Assembly: GCA_910586995.1 (NCBI GenBank)
Contig: CAJUKZ010000005.1
Span: forward strand, 1 to 64,000
Length of the DNA stretch: 64,000 bases
Origin: an uncultured Muribaculaceae bacterium
Lineage (GTDB): Bacteria; Bacteroidota; Bacteroidia; Bacteroidales; Muribaculaceae
Reading direction: 5' to 3'
Shown in pieces: positions 17,011 through 25,782 of this stretch. A program made the position numbers and the translations under genes. Position 1 is the stretch's first letter. Each line of letters starts with the position of its first letter. Under the pieces are notes generated by a model, which saw only the letters and a list, made by a program, of their open reading frames with translations, ran no database searches and was not told the DNA's origin.

Positions 17011-18039
17011 TTATTTTTTCTGTTGGAACAGCCATTCCCTTACAGGCGTAAGCCTATATGCATAATCGAATGAATACATATGCTCACTTCCCTTGCCATC
17101 ATCAGGCAATACCGACTTCGGTGTAAAATTGATGATATTTATCGGCGCGCCTTTCGCAAGCATCACTCTGGCTAAGGAATCCTGTTCTGCCTGCGGGAGT
17201 TTTGCACTCCATGTCTCATATTCATATCTTACGCCATCTTTATCGGCAGCTTCCTCTACAGCCTTGATGTTTCCGAAAGAACTACCTTCCTTTCCTGCCG
17301 TAACATAAGTGAACCTATGCTTGGCAAGTTCTCCGAATTTATTCGTATCCCAATGGCAATCAACAAACAACGATGCTGCGAACACATCCGGATAAGTTAT
17401 ATTATAGTACATTGAGATCATTCCGCCCATAGACTGTCCGGTTGTATAAAGGCGTGAGGAATCAACATTCTTTTCAGCAACTATGCTTTTGAGAAGACGG
17501 ATCACCATATCAACCTCATCTGTATGCTCGTATGCATCATTTACAGCCACACCGGAGAATTGAGGCACAAGCACATAACACGGGTTCTTGGCCTGCGACT
17601 CAGCCGTGGCCCAGACCAACGCACCATAGCCTTGTGTCAATGGCCGCGTGGCATCTGTACCTGGAGTACTTGCATCTGCCATAAACAATACTAACGGATA
17701 CTTCTCAGTCACGGTCATATTTTGTGGAGAGAACAGACTGTATTTAATCGTTTTGCCGGTTTGTGCATCTTCATATTCAAATTGTTTGAAATCAGGCAAT
17801 TCTGCTTTAATCATTGCCTGCAAGACAGAGTCTCCGGTCTTGTCTATCGCAGGACCTCCTCCGGGAGTTCCCAACTGAGGGCCACCTACTTTACCGCCCT
17901 TGTGTCCAGGCCTTTGCCCCTCAGCAGTTTGATTTTCAGCAGAGCCGCTATGGCCTGCGCAAGAAGCTATCGAAACAGGCGTGGTCAATGCTACTGCAAG
18001 CAGTACAGCAGCATTCAGAGTCTTTCTTCTAAATTCCAT
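17011..18039 (-). CDS. Secreted alpha/beta-hydrolase (PHB-depolymerase-like esterase), lipoprotein (342 aa)
   Basis: Start chosen at ATG 18039; the frame is open to a GTG at 18069 but the signal sequence fits the ATG. A lipobox (SIASC, lipidation at C27) makes it an envelope lipoprotein, followed by a Gly/Pro-rich linker. The hydrolase core shows the nucleophile elbow TGQSMGGM with S203 and a likely catalytic H320 in SEHMYSFDYAY; the acid residue is not assigned. The fold class includes feruloyl, acetylxylan and siderophore esterases. It is convergent with the Xus-like iron operon, so hydrolysis of a catecholate ester siderophore is an attractive idea, but polysaccharide deacetylation is equally possible. 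Confidence 0.82.
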   Translation of the reverse strand: MEFRRKTLNAAVLLAVALTTPVSIASCAGHSGSAENQTAEGQRPGHKGGKVGGPQLGTPGGGPAIDKTGDSVLQAMIKAELPDFKQFEYEDAQTGKTIKYSLFSPQNMTVTEKYPLVLFMADASTPGTDATRPLTQGYGALVWATAESQAKNPCYVLVPQFSGVAVNDAYEHTDEVDMVIRLLKSIVAEKNVDSSRLYTTGQSMGGMISMYYNITYPDVFAASLFVDCHWDTNKFGELAKHRFTYVTAGKEGSSFGNIKAVEEAADKDGVRYEYETWSAKLPQAEQDSLARVMLAKGAPINIINFTPKSVLPDDGKGSEHMYSFDYAYRLTPVREWLFQQKK

Positions 18040-18196
18040 ATTCACTCTAAAAATAATTACTTTACACACTATATAAGATCAATTTATATGTAAAAGTTTA
18101 TCCGCAATTGGCAAACTACACATAACAGATGGCAAAAAGCGTATGATTCTCACCGATATTTTTCGTTAGGAATTTTGATAGTCTGAAATAATTCGA

Positions 18197-18204
18197 TACC
18201 TTTG
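18197..18204 (+). promoter_or_regulatory. Promoter -7 element of the blaI-like operon
   Basis: TACCTTTG fits TAnnTTTG and lies 26 bp before the ATG at 18231. Confidence 0.7.
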
Positions 18205-18211
18205 CCCTGTC

Positions 18212-18227
18212 AACGAAAAATCTCGTT
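18212..18227. promoter_or_regulatory. Candidate operator for the BlaI-type repressor
   Basis: AACGA (18212-18216) and TCGTT (18223-18227) form an inverted repeat with a 6-bp spacer between the predicted RNA start and the ATG. BlaI-family repressors bind such dyads and usually control their own operon. It differs from the TACA/TGTA dyad of Gram-positive BlaI sites. Confidence 0.4.
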
Positions 18228-18230
18228 TAA

Positions 18231-18614
18231 ATGAAGAAAGCACTCGAACATCTTACAGATAAAGAAGAAGAAACAATGTTGTTGCTCTGGGAACACGGTC
18301 CTTGCCCGGTCAAAGATCTGGTGGAGCACTTTTCCGAACCACGACCACATATCAATACAGTGTCATCATTTGTAAGGGCTTTGGAGAAAAAAGGATACGT
18401 CAGTCATGAACAGGGCAGATACGGCGGATTCAACTATTTTGCAATTAAATCCAAGGCTGACTACGGACGGAATACTGTAGGAAAAATCGTGAAGCGATAT
18501 TTCGGCAGCCCGTTCTCTCTTGTCTCCAATCTTATAGAAGATGAACAAATCGACGCAGAGCAACTTCGCCAACTTCTCGGTATGGTTGAAAACAAAAAGA
18601 CTCCCGGTTTATGA
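18231..18614 (+). CDS. BlaI/MecI-family transcriptional repressor (127 aa)
   Basis: Length and sequence fit the family: a winged helix-turn-helix at about residues 8-80 (LTDKEEETMLLLWEHGPCPVKD, the recognition helix near HINTVSSFVRALEKKGYVSHE, wing residues 58-70) and a C-terminal dimerization helix pair. BlaI repressors are normally inactivated by proteolysis triggered by their BlaR1/M56 membrane partner, which here overlaps it by ATGA. No beta-lactamase gene is near, so the signal is likely not a beta-lactam. It probably represses this four-gene operon through the dyad at 18212-18227. Confidence 0.93.
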   Translation: MKKALEHLTDKEEETMLLLWEHGPCPVKDLVEHFSEPRPHINTVSSFVRALEKKGYVSHEQGRYGGFNYFAIKSKADYGRNTVGKIVKRYFGSPFSLVSNLIEDEQIDAEQLRQLLGMVENKKTPGL

Positions 18615-19660
18615 TTTCGATTTTCCAATATTCATTATCTGTATCCATTGCTTTATTATTGATGTGGATACCATACAGGTATGCACTCGCCTCCGAAAAG
18701 CTGTTTTCACTCAACCGGACGGTAATCATCGTATTATATATTATAAGCCTATTGCTCGGGCCTGCATTGAATCTTATCAACACGTATGTCGCGCTTATTC
18801 CCGGTTCAGCAAACACCTATACTTTCAGCAATTCAGGAGGAGATGGACTGTTCCGAATACTTGACATATTATCTATATTGTGGATCACAGGAGTTGCAAT
18901 CGCCACACTTCTGACCCTCTACGAGACCATAAAGATCCTTGCGATACTGCGCCGCTGCGAAAGAATAGACAGAAGCGATGAATCTGTAGTATATGTTTCG
19001 CAAGACAAATACCTGTCGCCTTTCAGCTTCGGCAAAAGTATCGTAATGAATATCGACGACTACAATGAAGCCGCCGAGTCCATCATCGCCCACGAATCCG
19101 GACATATAAGGTCACTCCACTCATTAGACATGATATTTGCCCAGGCTATCGCTATCTTATGCTGGTATAATCCTGCCGCATGGCTGATGCGCTCCGAGTT
19201 GAAATACATACACGAATATCAGGCAGACCGTCATGCTCTGAGCACAGGTTTAAATACCCGTACTTACCAATTACTGTTAATAAAAAAGGCCGCCGGCTCT
19301 AATTTTCCATCAATTGGCAATCACCTGAACCATAGCAAGCTGAAAAAGCGCATCGAGATGATGAACCGTAGCACGAGCGCTTCTTTCGCAGCCAAAGTGA
19401 AATATTCACTCCCTCTTATCGCAATCGCTGCGTGCATAGCCGTATTTTCAGTACCTCAGGTAAAGGCTGCACTGAGCCCTATCCCCGTGTCATCGGATAC
19501 GGCGAAAGACACCGGACATGCATTGGACGGCATGGAGATATTTGTAAACGGAGAACAAGTTCCGAAAGAAAATCTTAATGCAATTCCAACTGCCTCAATT
19601 CAAAGCATCACAATAAGCAAAGACAGAAAAAAGATTGATATAACCTCTGATCAATTATGA
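18611..19660 (+). CDS. M56 (BlaR1-type) metallopeptidase sensor with plug-like tail (349 aa)
   Basis: Membrane segments at about residues 5-22, 36-58, 86-104 and 266-284. The zinc site HESGH is at H161/H165 with catalytic E162 and a third ligand near E202 in HEYQAD, in the cytoplasmic loop as in BlaR1. On sensing a signal, such peptidases lead to loss of the BlaI repressor. There is no penicillin-binding sensor domain. Instead the extracytoplasmic tail (residues 285-349) is short and resembles the plug of TonB-dependent receptors (GMEIFVNGEQVPKE...IQSITISKD). The gene overlaps its neighbours on both sides by ATGA, so stoichiometric co-translation is likely. Confidence 0.92.
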   Translation: MISIFQYSLSVSIALLLMWIPYRYALASEKLFSLNRTVIIVLYIISLLLGPALNLINTYVALIPGSANTYTFSNSGGDGLFRILDILSILWITGVAIATLLTLYETIKILAILRRCERIDRSDESVVYVSQDKYLSPFSFGKSIVMNIDDYNEAAESIIAHESGHIRSLHSLDMIFAQAIAILCWYNPAAWLMRSELKYIHEYQADRHALSTGLNTRTYQLLLIKKAAGSNFPSIGNHLNHSKLKKRIEMMNRSTSASFAAKVKYSLPLIAIAACIAVFSVPQVKAALSPIPVSSDTAKDTGHALDGMEIFVNGEQVPKENLNAIPTASIQSITISKDRKKIDITSDQL

Positions 19661-22248
19661 TAAATCTCCGCAACATCATACTGACCATACTACTCACTGC
19701 GCTTCATGGTGCGGCTCAAATCAGTGTGTCAGGTATAATTGTGGAGAAAAGCACAGCAGAACCATTGGCCGGAGCATCCGTGATACTGCGCAATGCCGAA
19801 GGTAAGATAAAGAAATACGCCACCTCGGACTCCAATGGAGCATTTTCCATATCATCTCCTGAGATCCAAGGCTACACTCTCGACATCTCGATGCTTAGCT
19901 TTGCCAAACACACAGTCCGGCTCGACACCGCCGGTATGCCACTCACGATCGCGCTTGAAGCTTCCGCCACAATGCTCAGGGAAGTGGCAGTAAAATCAAA
20001 GCGCATAAGCGAACAGGGAGATACAATCAGCTACAACGTGGGCAGTTTTGCCCAAGCACAGGACCGCAGCATCGGCGATGTACTCAAACGCATGCCCGGA
20101 ATAGATGTGGCGCAGGATGGCAAGATTCAATATCAGGGCGAAGACATCAACAAATTCTATATCGAAGGATCGGACCTGCTCGGAGGCAAATACGGAATAG
20201 CAACCGGCGGAATAAGCCACGACGATGTAGGCGCTGTGGAAGTGATGGAAAACCACCAGCCGATGCAGGTGCTGTCCGGCATAAGTTTCTCGGACAAAGC
20301 GGCAATCAATCTGAAACTTAAGAATAAAGCGAAAGCCACATGGACTTTCCACGGCGATGCCGGAGGCGGATGGTCATGGCAACCCGAGGGTGCTGTATGG
20401 GACGGAGAATTGTTTGCTATGGCCGTAATGCCCGGATTTCAGAACATAACTACATTCAAAACCAACAATATAGGTGAGGATTTATCTGCAAATGCGACGG
20501 ACTTCTTCGCGTCTCGGCGCGAGACCGGGCTGAGCCGATATGTCGGAGTATCTCTCCCCGGTGTACCCAACCTGAGCCGTAAACGCACTCTGTTCAACCG
20601 CTCGGCTCTTGTATCGACAAACAGCCTTTGGAGATTGAAAAACGGTGAGTTCAAGGCGCAGATTGACTACTCTTTCAATCGCGTAACCGCACAAGCAGCG
20701 AGCATCACAACCTACTTTCTTGAAAGCGGCGACCGAGTGATTACCGAGAACCGTGACGGGCGCGACCGCTCACACTCACTGTCGGGCAAGTTCATCTACG
20801 AAGTCAACCGGAAGACTACATTCATCAACAACACCCTATCAACCGATATCGATTGGGATGATGTGCAGCTTGGAGTCTCCGGATCGCTACCGAACAGCCA
20901 ATCAGCATCACTGCCCGACTACTTTTTATCCAACAAATTCAAGATGATCAAGCGGTTCAACAGCGGTTCAGGCAAGAGCCATCTTGTGACGCTCCAGAGC
21001 AACAACGAATGGGAATCACTGCCGCAGACTCTATGCGTCTCAATGAACGGCAACGGCATCCGGCAGCATATCGGCGACCATGCATTCCATACCCACGAGA
21101 GCGCTGCATATGCTTTCTCTATCAAAGGAATCACCGTAAGTCTCGAAGCCGGACTCAAGGGCTATATCAGGTCTATGGATTCGAAGATCGATGATGCCTC
21201 AATACCTGACACAGAAGCTCAAAATGCCCTTAATACCAACTATTTCTCCATATATGCCATGCCCAAGTTCGAATATTGGGTGAAACGGGTGAACCTAACT
21301 CTTAAAACACCGGTAAGTTTTGCGCGGTATACTTTCGACAATGCTCTTGCCAATCGTTCAGAGATTTACTTCACACCATCGTTGAGTCTCAACTGGAAAC
21401 CCAACAACCGTTTTTCGGCAGCTTTGCACGGTGGCATAGGACGATCTCCGATGAACCTGAACATGATCCAGCCCGGCTACATCATGACTGATTACCGTTC
21501 ATTCAGGCAAGGAGTCAATAATTTCTACAATACCTCATCACAAAACATATCTGCCAACTTTACCTACAAACACACCAGACGCGGAATATTTGCCAACGCG
21601 CTTCTTACACAATCATGGTCGCACCTGCCATACACTATGGAACAGCAACTCTATGGCGACTACATCGTATATTCCTACAGCACGGCCAAGAGCGACGGTC
21701 AAATGCTAATGGCGAGCGGCAATATTGGCAAAACACTCGACTTCATGCGCGGAAGTGCCAGTGTCAACGGTTCATTCAACCGGAGAGAATCAAACATAAT
21801 CTCCGGAGTCCGTAATATCAAAAGCATAACCACATCCTGGCATGTCGGATGCAAACTCAGCGGAGCACCTGTCCGCTGGTTAAGTTTCGATTATTCACTG
21901 AATCTTTCATCTTCCAGGCTGACAATGGATGGTCTCGACAATCCGTGGCTGTCAAGGCTTGAAAACTCCATGCTGATCAACTTATCGCCACACCCTAAAT
22001 GGGAATGGAGCATAGCAGGCGAGCATTACTGCAACGAACTCACAGCAGGGATCTATAAAAATATCCTTCTGATCGACACCAAACTGTCGTTCAAGCTATC
22101 CCGACGGCTACGACTATCGGCCAACCTTAACAACATCCTCAACCGCCGTACATATAATTACACGACCTACAGCCAGCTCTCGTCATTCGAATCGCAGAGA
22201 TGGATTCGCGGTCGCGAGCTTCTGATATCAATAACACTACAAAAATGA
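19657..22248 (+). CDS. TonB-receptor-like outer-membrane protein with CarboxypepD_reg domain (863 aa)
   Basis: Signal peptide (residues 1-20), CarboxypepD_reg-like domain (about 22-112, VSGIIVEKSTAEPLAGASV), plug-like domain (about 115-245, with IGDVLKRMPGIDV and DINKFYIEGSDLLG), then a long barrel. It belongs to the TonB-dependent receptor superfamily branch that lacks a SusD partner and is often found next to GLPGLI proteins. Overlaps the M56 sensor gene and the GLPGLI gene by ATGA at its two ends. Export or import of a peptide or small molecule under BlaI/M56 control is plausible but not shown. Confidence 0.88.
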   Translation: MINLRNIILTILLTALHGAAQISVSGIIVEKSTAEPLAGASVILRNAEGKIKKYATSDSNGAFSISSPEIQGYTLDISMLSFAKHTVRLDTAGMPLTIALEASATMLREVAVKSKRISEQGDTISYNVGSFAQAQDRSIGDVLKRMPGIDVAQDGKIQYQGEDINKFYIEGSDLLGGKYGIATGGISHDDVGAVEVMENHQPMQVLSGISFSDKAAINLKLKNKAKATWTFHGDAGGGWSWQPEGAVWDGELFAMAVMPGFQNITTFKTNNIGEDLSANATDFFASRRETGLSRYVGVSLPGVPNLSRKRTLFNRSALVSTNSLWRLKNGEFKAQIDYSFNRVTAQAASITTYFLESGDRVITENRDGRDRSHSLSGKFIYEVNRKTTFINNTLSTDIDWDDVQLGVSGSLPNSQSASLPDYFLSNKFKMIKRFNSGSGKSHLVTLQSNNEWESLPQTLCVSMNGNGIRQHIGDHAFHTHESAAYAFSIKGITVSLEAGLKGYIRSMDSKIDDASIPDTEAQNALNTNYFSIYAMPKFEYWVKRVNLTLKTPVSFARYTFDNALANRSEIYFTPSLSLNWKPNNRFSAALHGGIGRSPMNLNMIQPGYIMTDYRSFRQGVNNFYNTSSQNISANFTYKHTRRGIFANALLTQSWSHLPYTMEQQLYGDYIVYSYSTAKSDGQMLMASGNIGKTLDFMRGSASVNGSFNRRESNIISGVRNIKSITTSWHVGCKLSGAPVRWLSFDYSLNLSSSRLTMDGLDNPWLSRLENSMLINLSPHPKWEWSIAGEHYCNELTAGIYKNILLIDTKLSFKLSRRLRLSANLNNILNRRTYNYTTYSQLSSFESQRWIRGRELLISITLQK

Positions 22249-23069
22249 AAACCGTATTAACCTTTTTAGCATCGTGCATAGTGGCAATAACAGCCACAGC
22301 ACAAGCAATAGCCGACATCGAAGTCAGCTACACTGCATCAGTGCCAAATTTCAGGACAGGCAAAGCAGACAAGACAAACCAATTCATACTGCTCGCCAAC
22401 TCCGTAGAGTCAAAATTCTATTCACCCGCCACAGAATACATTGACTCTCTACAGTCAACCCCTGAGGGCGAGGCAAAATACAAGGAGATGAGCAGATCCG
22501 CATACTTAGGAGGTAAGATGAATCAGATGCCACGCCGCGACGGGCAATATTATGTTGTCAAATCCAGTACCTCCGGCTACATGACATGCTATGATGTAAA
22601 TGGATTGGAAAAGTACAGGGTAGAAGAACTCCTGCCACAATGGGAGTGGCAGATAACCGACAGTACAAAATCCATACTCGGATATGAGTGCATATTGGCT
22701 ACCACAGACTTCCATGGTCGCGAATGGAATGCATGGTTCTCTCCCGATATACCTCTGGCAAACGGTCCGTGGAAACTCGGAGGTCTGCCCGGGCTTATAT
22801 TAGAAGCAAACGAATCAAACGGTCTGTATAATTTCACCGCTACCGGCCTACAGCATAGCTCCCGACAGATAACACCTGTATATTCCGCCGGCGACTATGA
22901 AAAAATTGACCGGAAGGATCTGCTGGCAGCCAAACGCAAGTTTATAGACAATCCCGTATCGCAGATGAATGCCCAGCTTAGCGGCCTCGGAATTTCAATC
23001 AGCGCATCCGCAAACGAGATCTCACACAAATCCCGCGAAGAAGTTGACTTCATCGAGACTGACTATTGA
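22245..23069 (+). CDS. GLPGLI-family secreted protein (274 aa)
   Basis: Start at ATG 22245, overlapping the stop of the previous gene; an upstream in-frame start at 22200 would miss the signal peptide. Residues 1-20 form the signal peptide (cleavage near ATAQA). The family motif is seen in KLGGLPGLILEA, preceded by the conserved YECILATTDFHGREWNAWFSPDIP. GLPGLI proteins are periplasmic or outer-membrane associated Bacteroidetes proteins of unknown function, usually next to TonB-like receptors. Last gene of the BlaI-M56-receptor-GLPGLI operon. Confidence 0.92.
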   Translation: MKTVLTFLASCIVAITATAQAIADIEVSYTASVPNFRTGKADKTNQFILLANSVESKFYSPATEYIDSLQSTPEGEAKYKEMSRSAYLGGKMNQMPRRDGQYYVVKSSTSGYMTCYDVNGLEKYRVEELLPQWEWQITDSTKSILGYECILATTDFHGREWNAWFSPDIPLANGPWKLGGLPGLILEANESNGLYNFTATGLQHSSRQITPVYSAGDYEKIDRKDLLAAKRKFIDNPVSQMNAQLSGLGISISASANEISHKSREEVDFIETDY

Positions 23070-23098
23070 AAAACAGAATCAATAAGCCATTAAAATAT

Positions 23099-23129
23099 TT
23101 TGCTAATAGCCAAATATTTAGTAACTTTG
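23099..23129 (+). promoter_or_regulatory. Promoter of rplU-rpmA
   Basis: TTTG (23099-23102) and TAACTTTG (23122-23129) are spaced 19 bp apart, an ideal Bacteroidetes promoter. The untranslated leader that follows is about 80 nt and holds an AGGGC/GCCCT-closed hairpin, which may be a site of ribosomal-protein autoregulation. Confidence 0.8.
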
Positions 23130-23216
23130 CGGCGCTAAAATGTCGACAGGGCTCATAAAAAGCAGCCTCCGCGGCTCGCCCTTCGATAATTAACTGTATT
23201 CATATCAACTAATTAC

Positions 23217-23537
23217 ATGTACGTTATCGTAGAAATCCAGGGACAGCAGTTCAAGGCCGAAGCCGGCAAATTCCTGTATGTCCACTATCTCGGCGAAGCA
23301 GTTAAAGAAGGAGACACAGTAGAATTCGACCGTGTGCTTCTCGCTGATGCCGGAGATGCAGTTAAGGTAGGCGCACCTACTGTAGAAGGCGCCAAAGTAG
23401 TTTGCGAGGTAAAGCGTCCCCTCGTGAAAGGTGAAAAAGTGATCGTCTTCAAGAAGAAGCGTCGCAAAGGCTATCGCCGCAAAAACGGCCATCGCCAGTG
23501 CTTCACCCAGGTAGTGATCAAAGACGTAATTGCTTAA
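23217..23537 (+). CDS. rplU: 50S ribosomal protein L21
   Basis: The 106-residue product matches L21 over its length: MYVIVEIQGQQFKAEAGK at the N-terminus, a central beta-barrel, and the basic rRNA-binding tail KKKRRKGYRRKNGHRQ. It binds 23S rRNA together with L20 in the large subunit. rpmA follows 21 bp downstream, the usual bacterial pairing, from a strong promoter at 23099-23129. Confidence 0.99.
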   Translation: MYVIVEIQGQQFKAEAGKFLYVHYLGEAVKEGDTVEFDRVLLADAGDAVKVGAPTVEGAKVVCEVKRPLVKGEKVIVFKKKRRKGYRRKNGHRQCFTQVVIKDVIA

Positions 23538-23558
23538 CCCTATAAATTCTCAGAAGAA

Positions 23559-23819
23559 ATGGCACATAAAAAAGGTGTTGGTAGTTCTAAGAACGGTCGT
23601 GAATCAGAAAGCAAACGACTCGGTGTTAAGATTTTCGGCGGACAGTATGCAAAAGCTGGCAACATCATCAAGCGTCAGCGCGGCACTGTACATCATCCCG
23701 GTCTTAACGTGGGTATGGGCAAGGACCACACCCTCTACGCGCTCATCGACGGCACTGTACTCTTTACAGAAGGTCGCAATGGCCGCAAGTTCATCAATGT
23801 GACTCCCGCCGAGGCTTAA
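23559..23819 (+). CDS. rpmA: 50S ribosomal protein L27
   Basis: The 86-residue protein begins MAHKKGVGSSKNGRESESKRLG, the flexible N-terminal arm that reaches the peptidyl-transferase centre and contacts tRNA. The body has the conserved GNIIKRQRGTVHHPG and GMGKDHTL segments. No Firmicutes-type cleavable leader is present. Co-transcribed with rplU; a strong terminator follows at 23850-23888. Confidence 0.99.
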   Translation: MAHKKGVGSSKNGRESESKRLGVKIFGGQYAKAGNIIKRQRGTVHHPGLNVGMGKDHTLYALIDGTVLFTEGRNGRKFINVTPAEA

Positions 23820-23849
23820 ACCACGCAGGACACACTGTCAAAACGCACA

Positions 23850-23888
23850 GCCGGACACCGCGATTCCATCGGGAATGCGGTGTCCGGC
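23850..23888. terminator. Terminator after rpmA, shared with the convergent thioesterase gene
   Basis: GCCGGACACCGC (23850-23861) pairs with GCGGTGTCCGGC (23877-23888), with further pairing inside, then CTGTTTTA on the plus strand. Confidence 0.88.
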
Positions 23889-23903
23889 CTGTTTTATAAG
23901 GTA

Positions 23904-24647
23904 TCAGCGTCTCTGCAACCTAATGCGCGACACCACAAAGGGCGTATGAGGTTCTGCCGCATCGCTTATGGTACACAGACCTCCTGGCGCTACAGTGATA
24001 CGCCCTGTCTGCCCGTATACAGCCTCATGCCTGAACGACAACTCAAGCCCGGCTACATAACAGCGGTCATACACCTCAAGCGGATGTGTGTTGATTATCA
24101 TGTCCACATAACGGACAGTGTTGACATGCCGGTTGAAATCAATATCTGTAACCCGAAACTTATAGTCGCTGCTCACAGCACCTGCCCCTTCAGCCAAAGG
24201 AATGCGCGCCGGAATCTCAGCAAGACACTCCTCCCCGGCACACAATGGTACACGTTCCGCAAAGCCGGACAGATCGGCAAGTTTCCTTTCGTTAATATCA
24301 ATCGCGGTCCATACGCTGCGCACATAACCAAGTGTTTCGCCACTCTCCGGTATATAGATATGGAAGTTCCTATTGCTGAAACTACGGGTAAACGACTCCA
24401 CCCACGTGCGCACACAATAAGTCTCATGCATACGTGGATACCGCAGCATACGAATATTTAGCCGGCTAAGAACCCAGGCGATGCCTTCCGGGATCAGTTC
24501 CGCGTAGCCTATACCCAGGCTGTTGGCATGTTCGGTAGCCACATCAATTATATCGGATGCGATTGACGCCACAGACAGTTCTCCCTGCGCATTGCAGCGT
24601 GGTGCTGCAAGAAAGGTTGTGCGTGTATATACAGAAACTTGTTCCAT
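23904..24647 (-). CDS. Acyl-ACP thioesterase (FatA/FatB type) (247 aa)
   Basis: Hydrolyses acyl-ACP to release free fatty acid. Two hot-dog domains are seen: the first (about residues 1-130) with WVLSRLNIRMLRYPRMHETYCVRTW, and the second with DIDFNRHVNTVRYVDMI (about 165-182), which carries the catalytic Asn and His of the family. The length is that of bacterial single-chain members. It is transcribed alone from a TAATTTTG promoter (24678-24685) and is convergent with rpmA. Chain-length preference cannot be read. Confidence 0.9.
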   Translation of the reverse strand: MEQVSVYTRTTFLAAPRCNAQGELSVASIASDIIDVATEHANSLGIGYAELIPEGIAWVLSRLNIRMLRYPRMHETYCVRTWVESFTRSFSNRNFHIYIPESGETLGYVRSVWTAIDINERKLADLSGFAERVPLCAGEECLAEIPARIPLAEGAGAVSSDYKFRVTDIDFNRHVNTVRYVDMIINTHPLEVYDRCYVAGLELSFRHEAVYGQTGRITVAPGGLCTISDAAEPHTPFVVSRIRLQRR

Positions 24648-24677
24648 AAATTTAGAGTTCTTTTACTATAAGAGATG

Positions 24678-24685
24678 CAAAATTA
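24678..24685 (-). promoter_or_regulatory. Promoter -7 element of the thioesterase gene
   Basis: Minus-strand TAATTTTG fits TAnnTTTG, 31 bp before the ATG at 24647. Confidence 0.65.
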
Positions 24686-24770
24686 GGCGTTATCAGTAAT
24701 TAAACCAAACCGTCGCTGAAAATGTTGCCTCCGTCATAAGCCTGCTATTTCCTATACTCCATGAAAAGCG

Positions 24771-24778
24771 TAACTTTG
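24771..24778 (+). promoter_or_regulatory. Promoter -7 element of gluQ
   Basis: TAACTTTG fits TAnnTTTG, 29 bp before the ATG at 24808. Confidence 0.7.
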
Positions 24779-24807
24779 CACCTACACTTCATACCCTTAG
24801 CAGAAAC

Positions 24808-25749
24808 ATGACAAAAGGCAGATTCGCACCATCCCCTACCGGGAGAATGCACCTTGGAAATATTTACACGGCATTGATGTCATGGCTGTCGGCTAAATCG
24901 GCCGGCGGCGACTGGCTTCTCCGCATCGAAGACCTTGACCCACAGCGTTCGCGCGTCGAATATGCACGGCAGATCGAAGAAGATCTGCATTGGCTCGGCC
25001 TTGATTGGGACGAAGGTGGCCTCGACAACATAGGTGACGCCGGACCATATTGCCAAAGCATGCGCTCCTCTATATATGCTGAAGCACTCGGCAAGCTGAC
25101 CGATACCGGATACATCTATCCTTGTTTCTGCACGCGCGCCGATATTATGGCCACACAAGCGCCACATCAGAGCGACGGACGAATCATATATGCCGGAACT
25201 TGCCGCCCCTCGGCACTTCCCTCCGAATTCATAGACCCGCTAAGGCCACACGCCTGCAGGCTTTATGTCCCAGATACTGAAATATGCTTTTGTGATGCAA
25301 TATACGGAGAACAACGGATAAATCTGGCCAAGGAATGCGGCGACTTCGTACTGCGCCGCGCCGACGGCGCCTGGGCTTATCAACTGTCTGTAGTTGTGGA
25401 CGACGGTCTTATGGGCGTAACCGAAGTAGTGAGAGGAAACGATCTATTGCTATCTGCGGCACAGCAGCAATATCTCTACGGCTTGCTATGCCTGCCGGCT
25501 CCCCGTTTCGTCCATCTACCTCTGGTATGCACTCAGGAAGGACGCCGGTTATCAAAACGCGACCACTCTCTCAGCATGGAAGAAATGCGACACCGTCTGC
25601 CACCTGATGCTGTGATTGGACGGGCTGCATATCTCGCAGGCCTGACCGACAGGCCTGAGGCTTGTACACCCAAAGATCTGCTTGGAATATTCAACATTGA
25701 CCGAATACCGAAAGCGGCACACGTCACTGTGCCTGAAGAATGGCTATAA
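24808..25749 (+). CDS. gluQ: Glutamyl-Q tRNA(Asp) synthetase
   Basis: Transfers glutamate to queuosine at position 34 of tRNA(Asp). The protein is a shortened class I glutamyl-tRNA synthetase (313 aa) lacking the anticodon-binding domain. The HIGH-like motif is APSPTGRMHLGN (residues 7-18) and the KMSKS-like motif RRLSKRD is at 246-252. Paired cysteines in CFCTR suggest the zinc site. It is followed 33 bp later by yaaA on the same strand and has its own TAACTTTG promoter. Confidence 0.93.
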   Translation: MTKGRFAPSPTGRMHLGNIYTALMSWLSAKSAGGDWLLRIEDLDPQRSRVEYARQIEEDLHWLGLDWDEGGLDNIGDAGPYCQSMRSSIYAEALGKLTDTGYIYPCFCTRADIMATQAPHQSDGRIIYAGTCRPSALPSEFIDPLRPHACRLYVPDTEICFCDAIYGEQRINLAKECGDFVLRRADGAWAYQLSVVVDDGLMGVTEVVRGNDLLLSAAQQQYLYGLLCLPAPRFVHLPLVCTQEGRRLSKRDHSLSMEEMRHRLPPDAVIGRAAYLAGLTDRPEACTPKDLLGIFNIDRIPKAAHVTVPEEWL

Positions 25750-25782
25750 CCACCTGATAAACTCACCTCTGAATCATCACCC

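Noticed and set aside
18231..22248. Beta-lactam resistance operon
   Set aside because: The repressor and M56 peptidase are BlaI/BlaR1-like, but there is no beta-lactamase and no penicillin-binding sensor domain.
23880..24461. 193-aa open frame on the plus strand
   Set aside because: Antisense to the acyl-ACP thioesterase and starts within the rpmA terminator.
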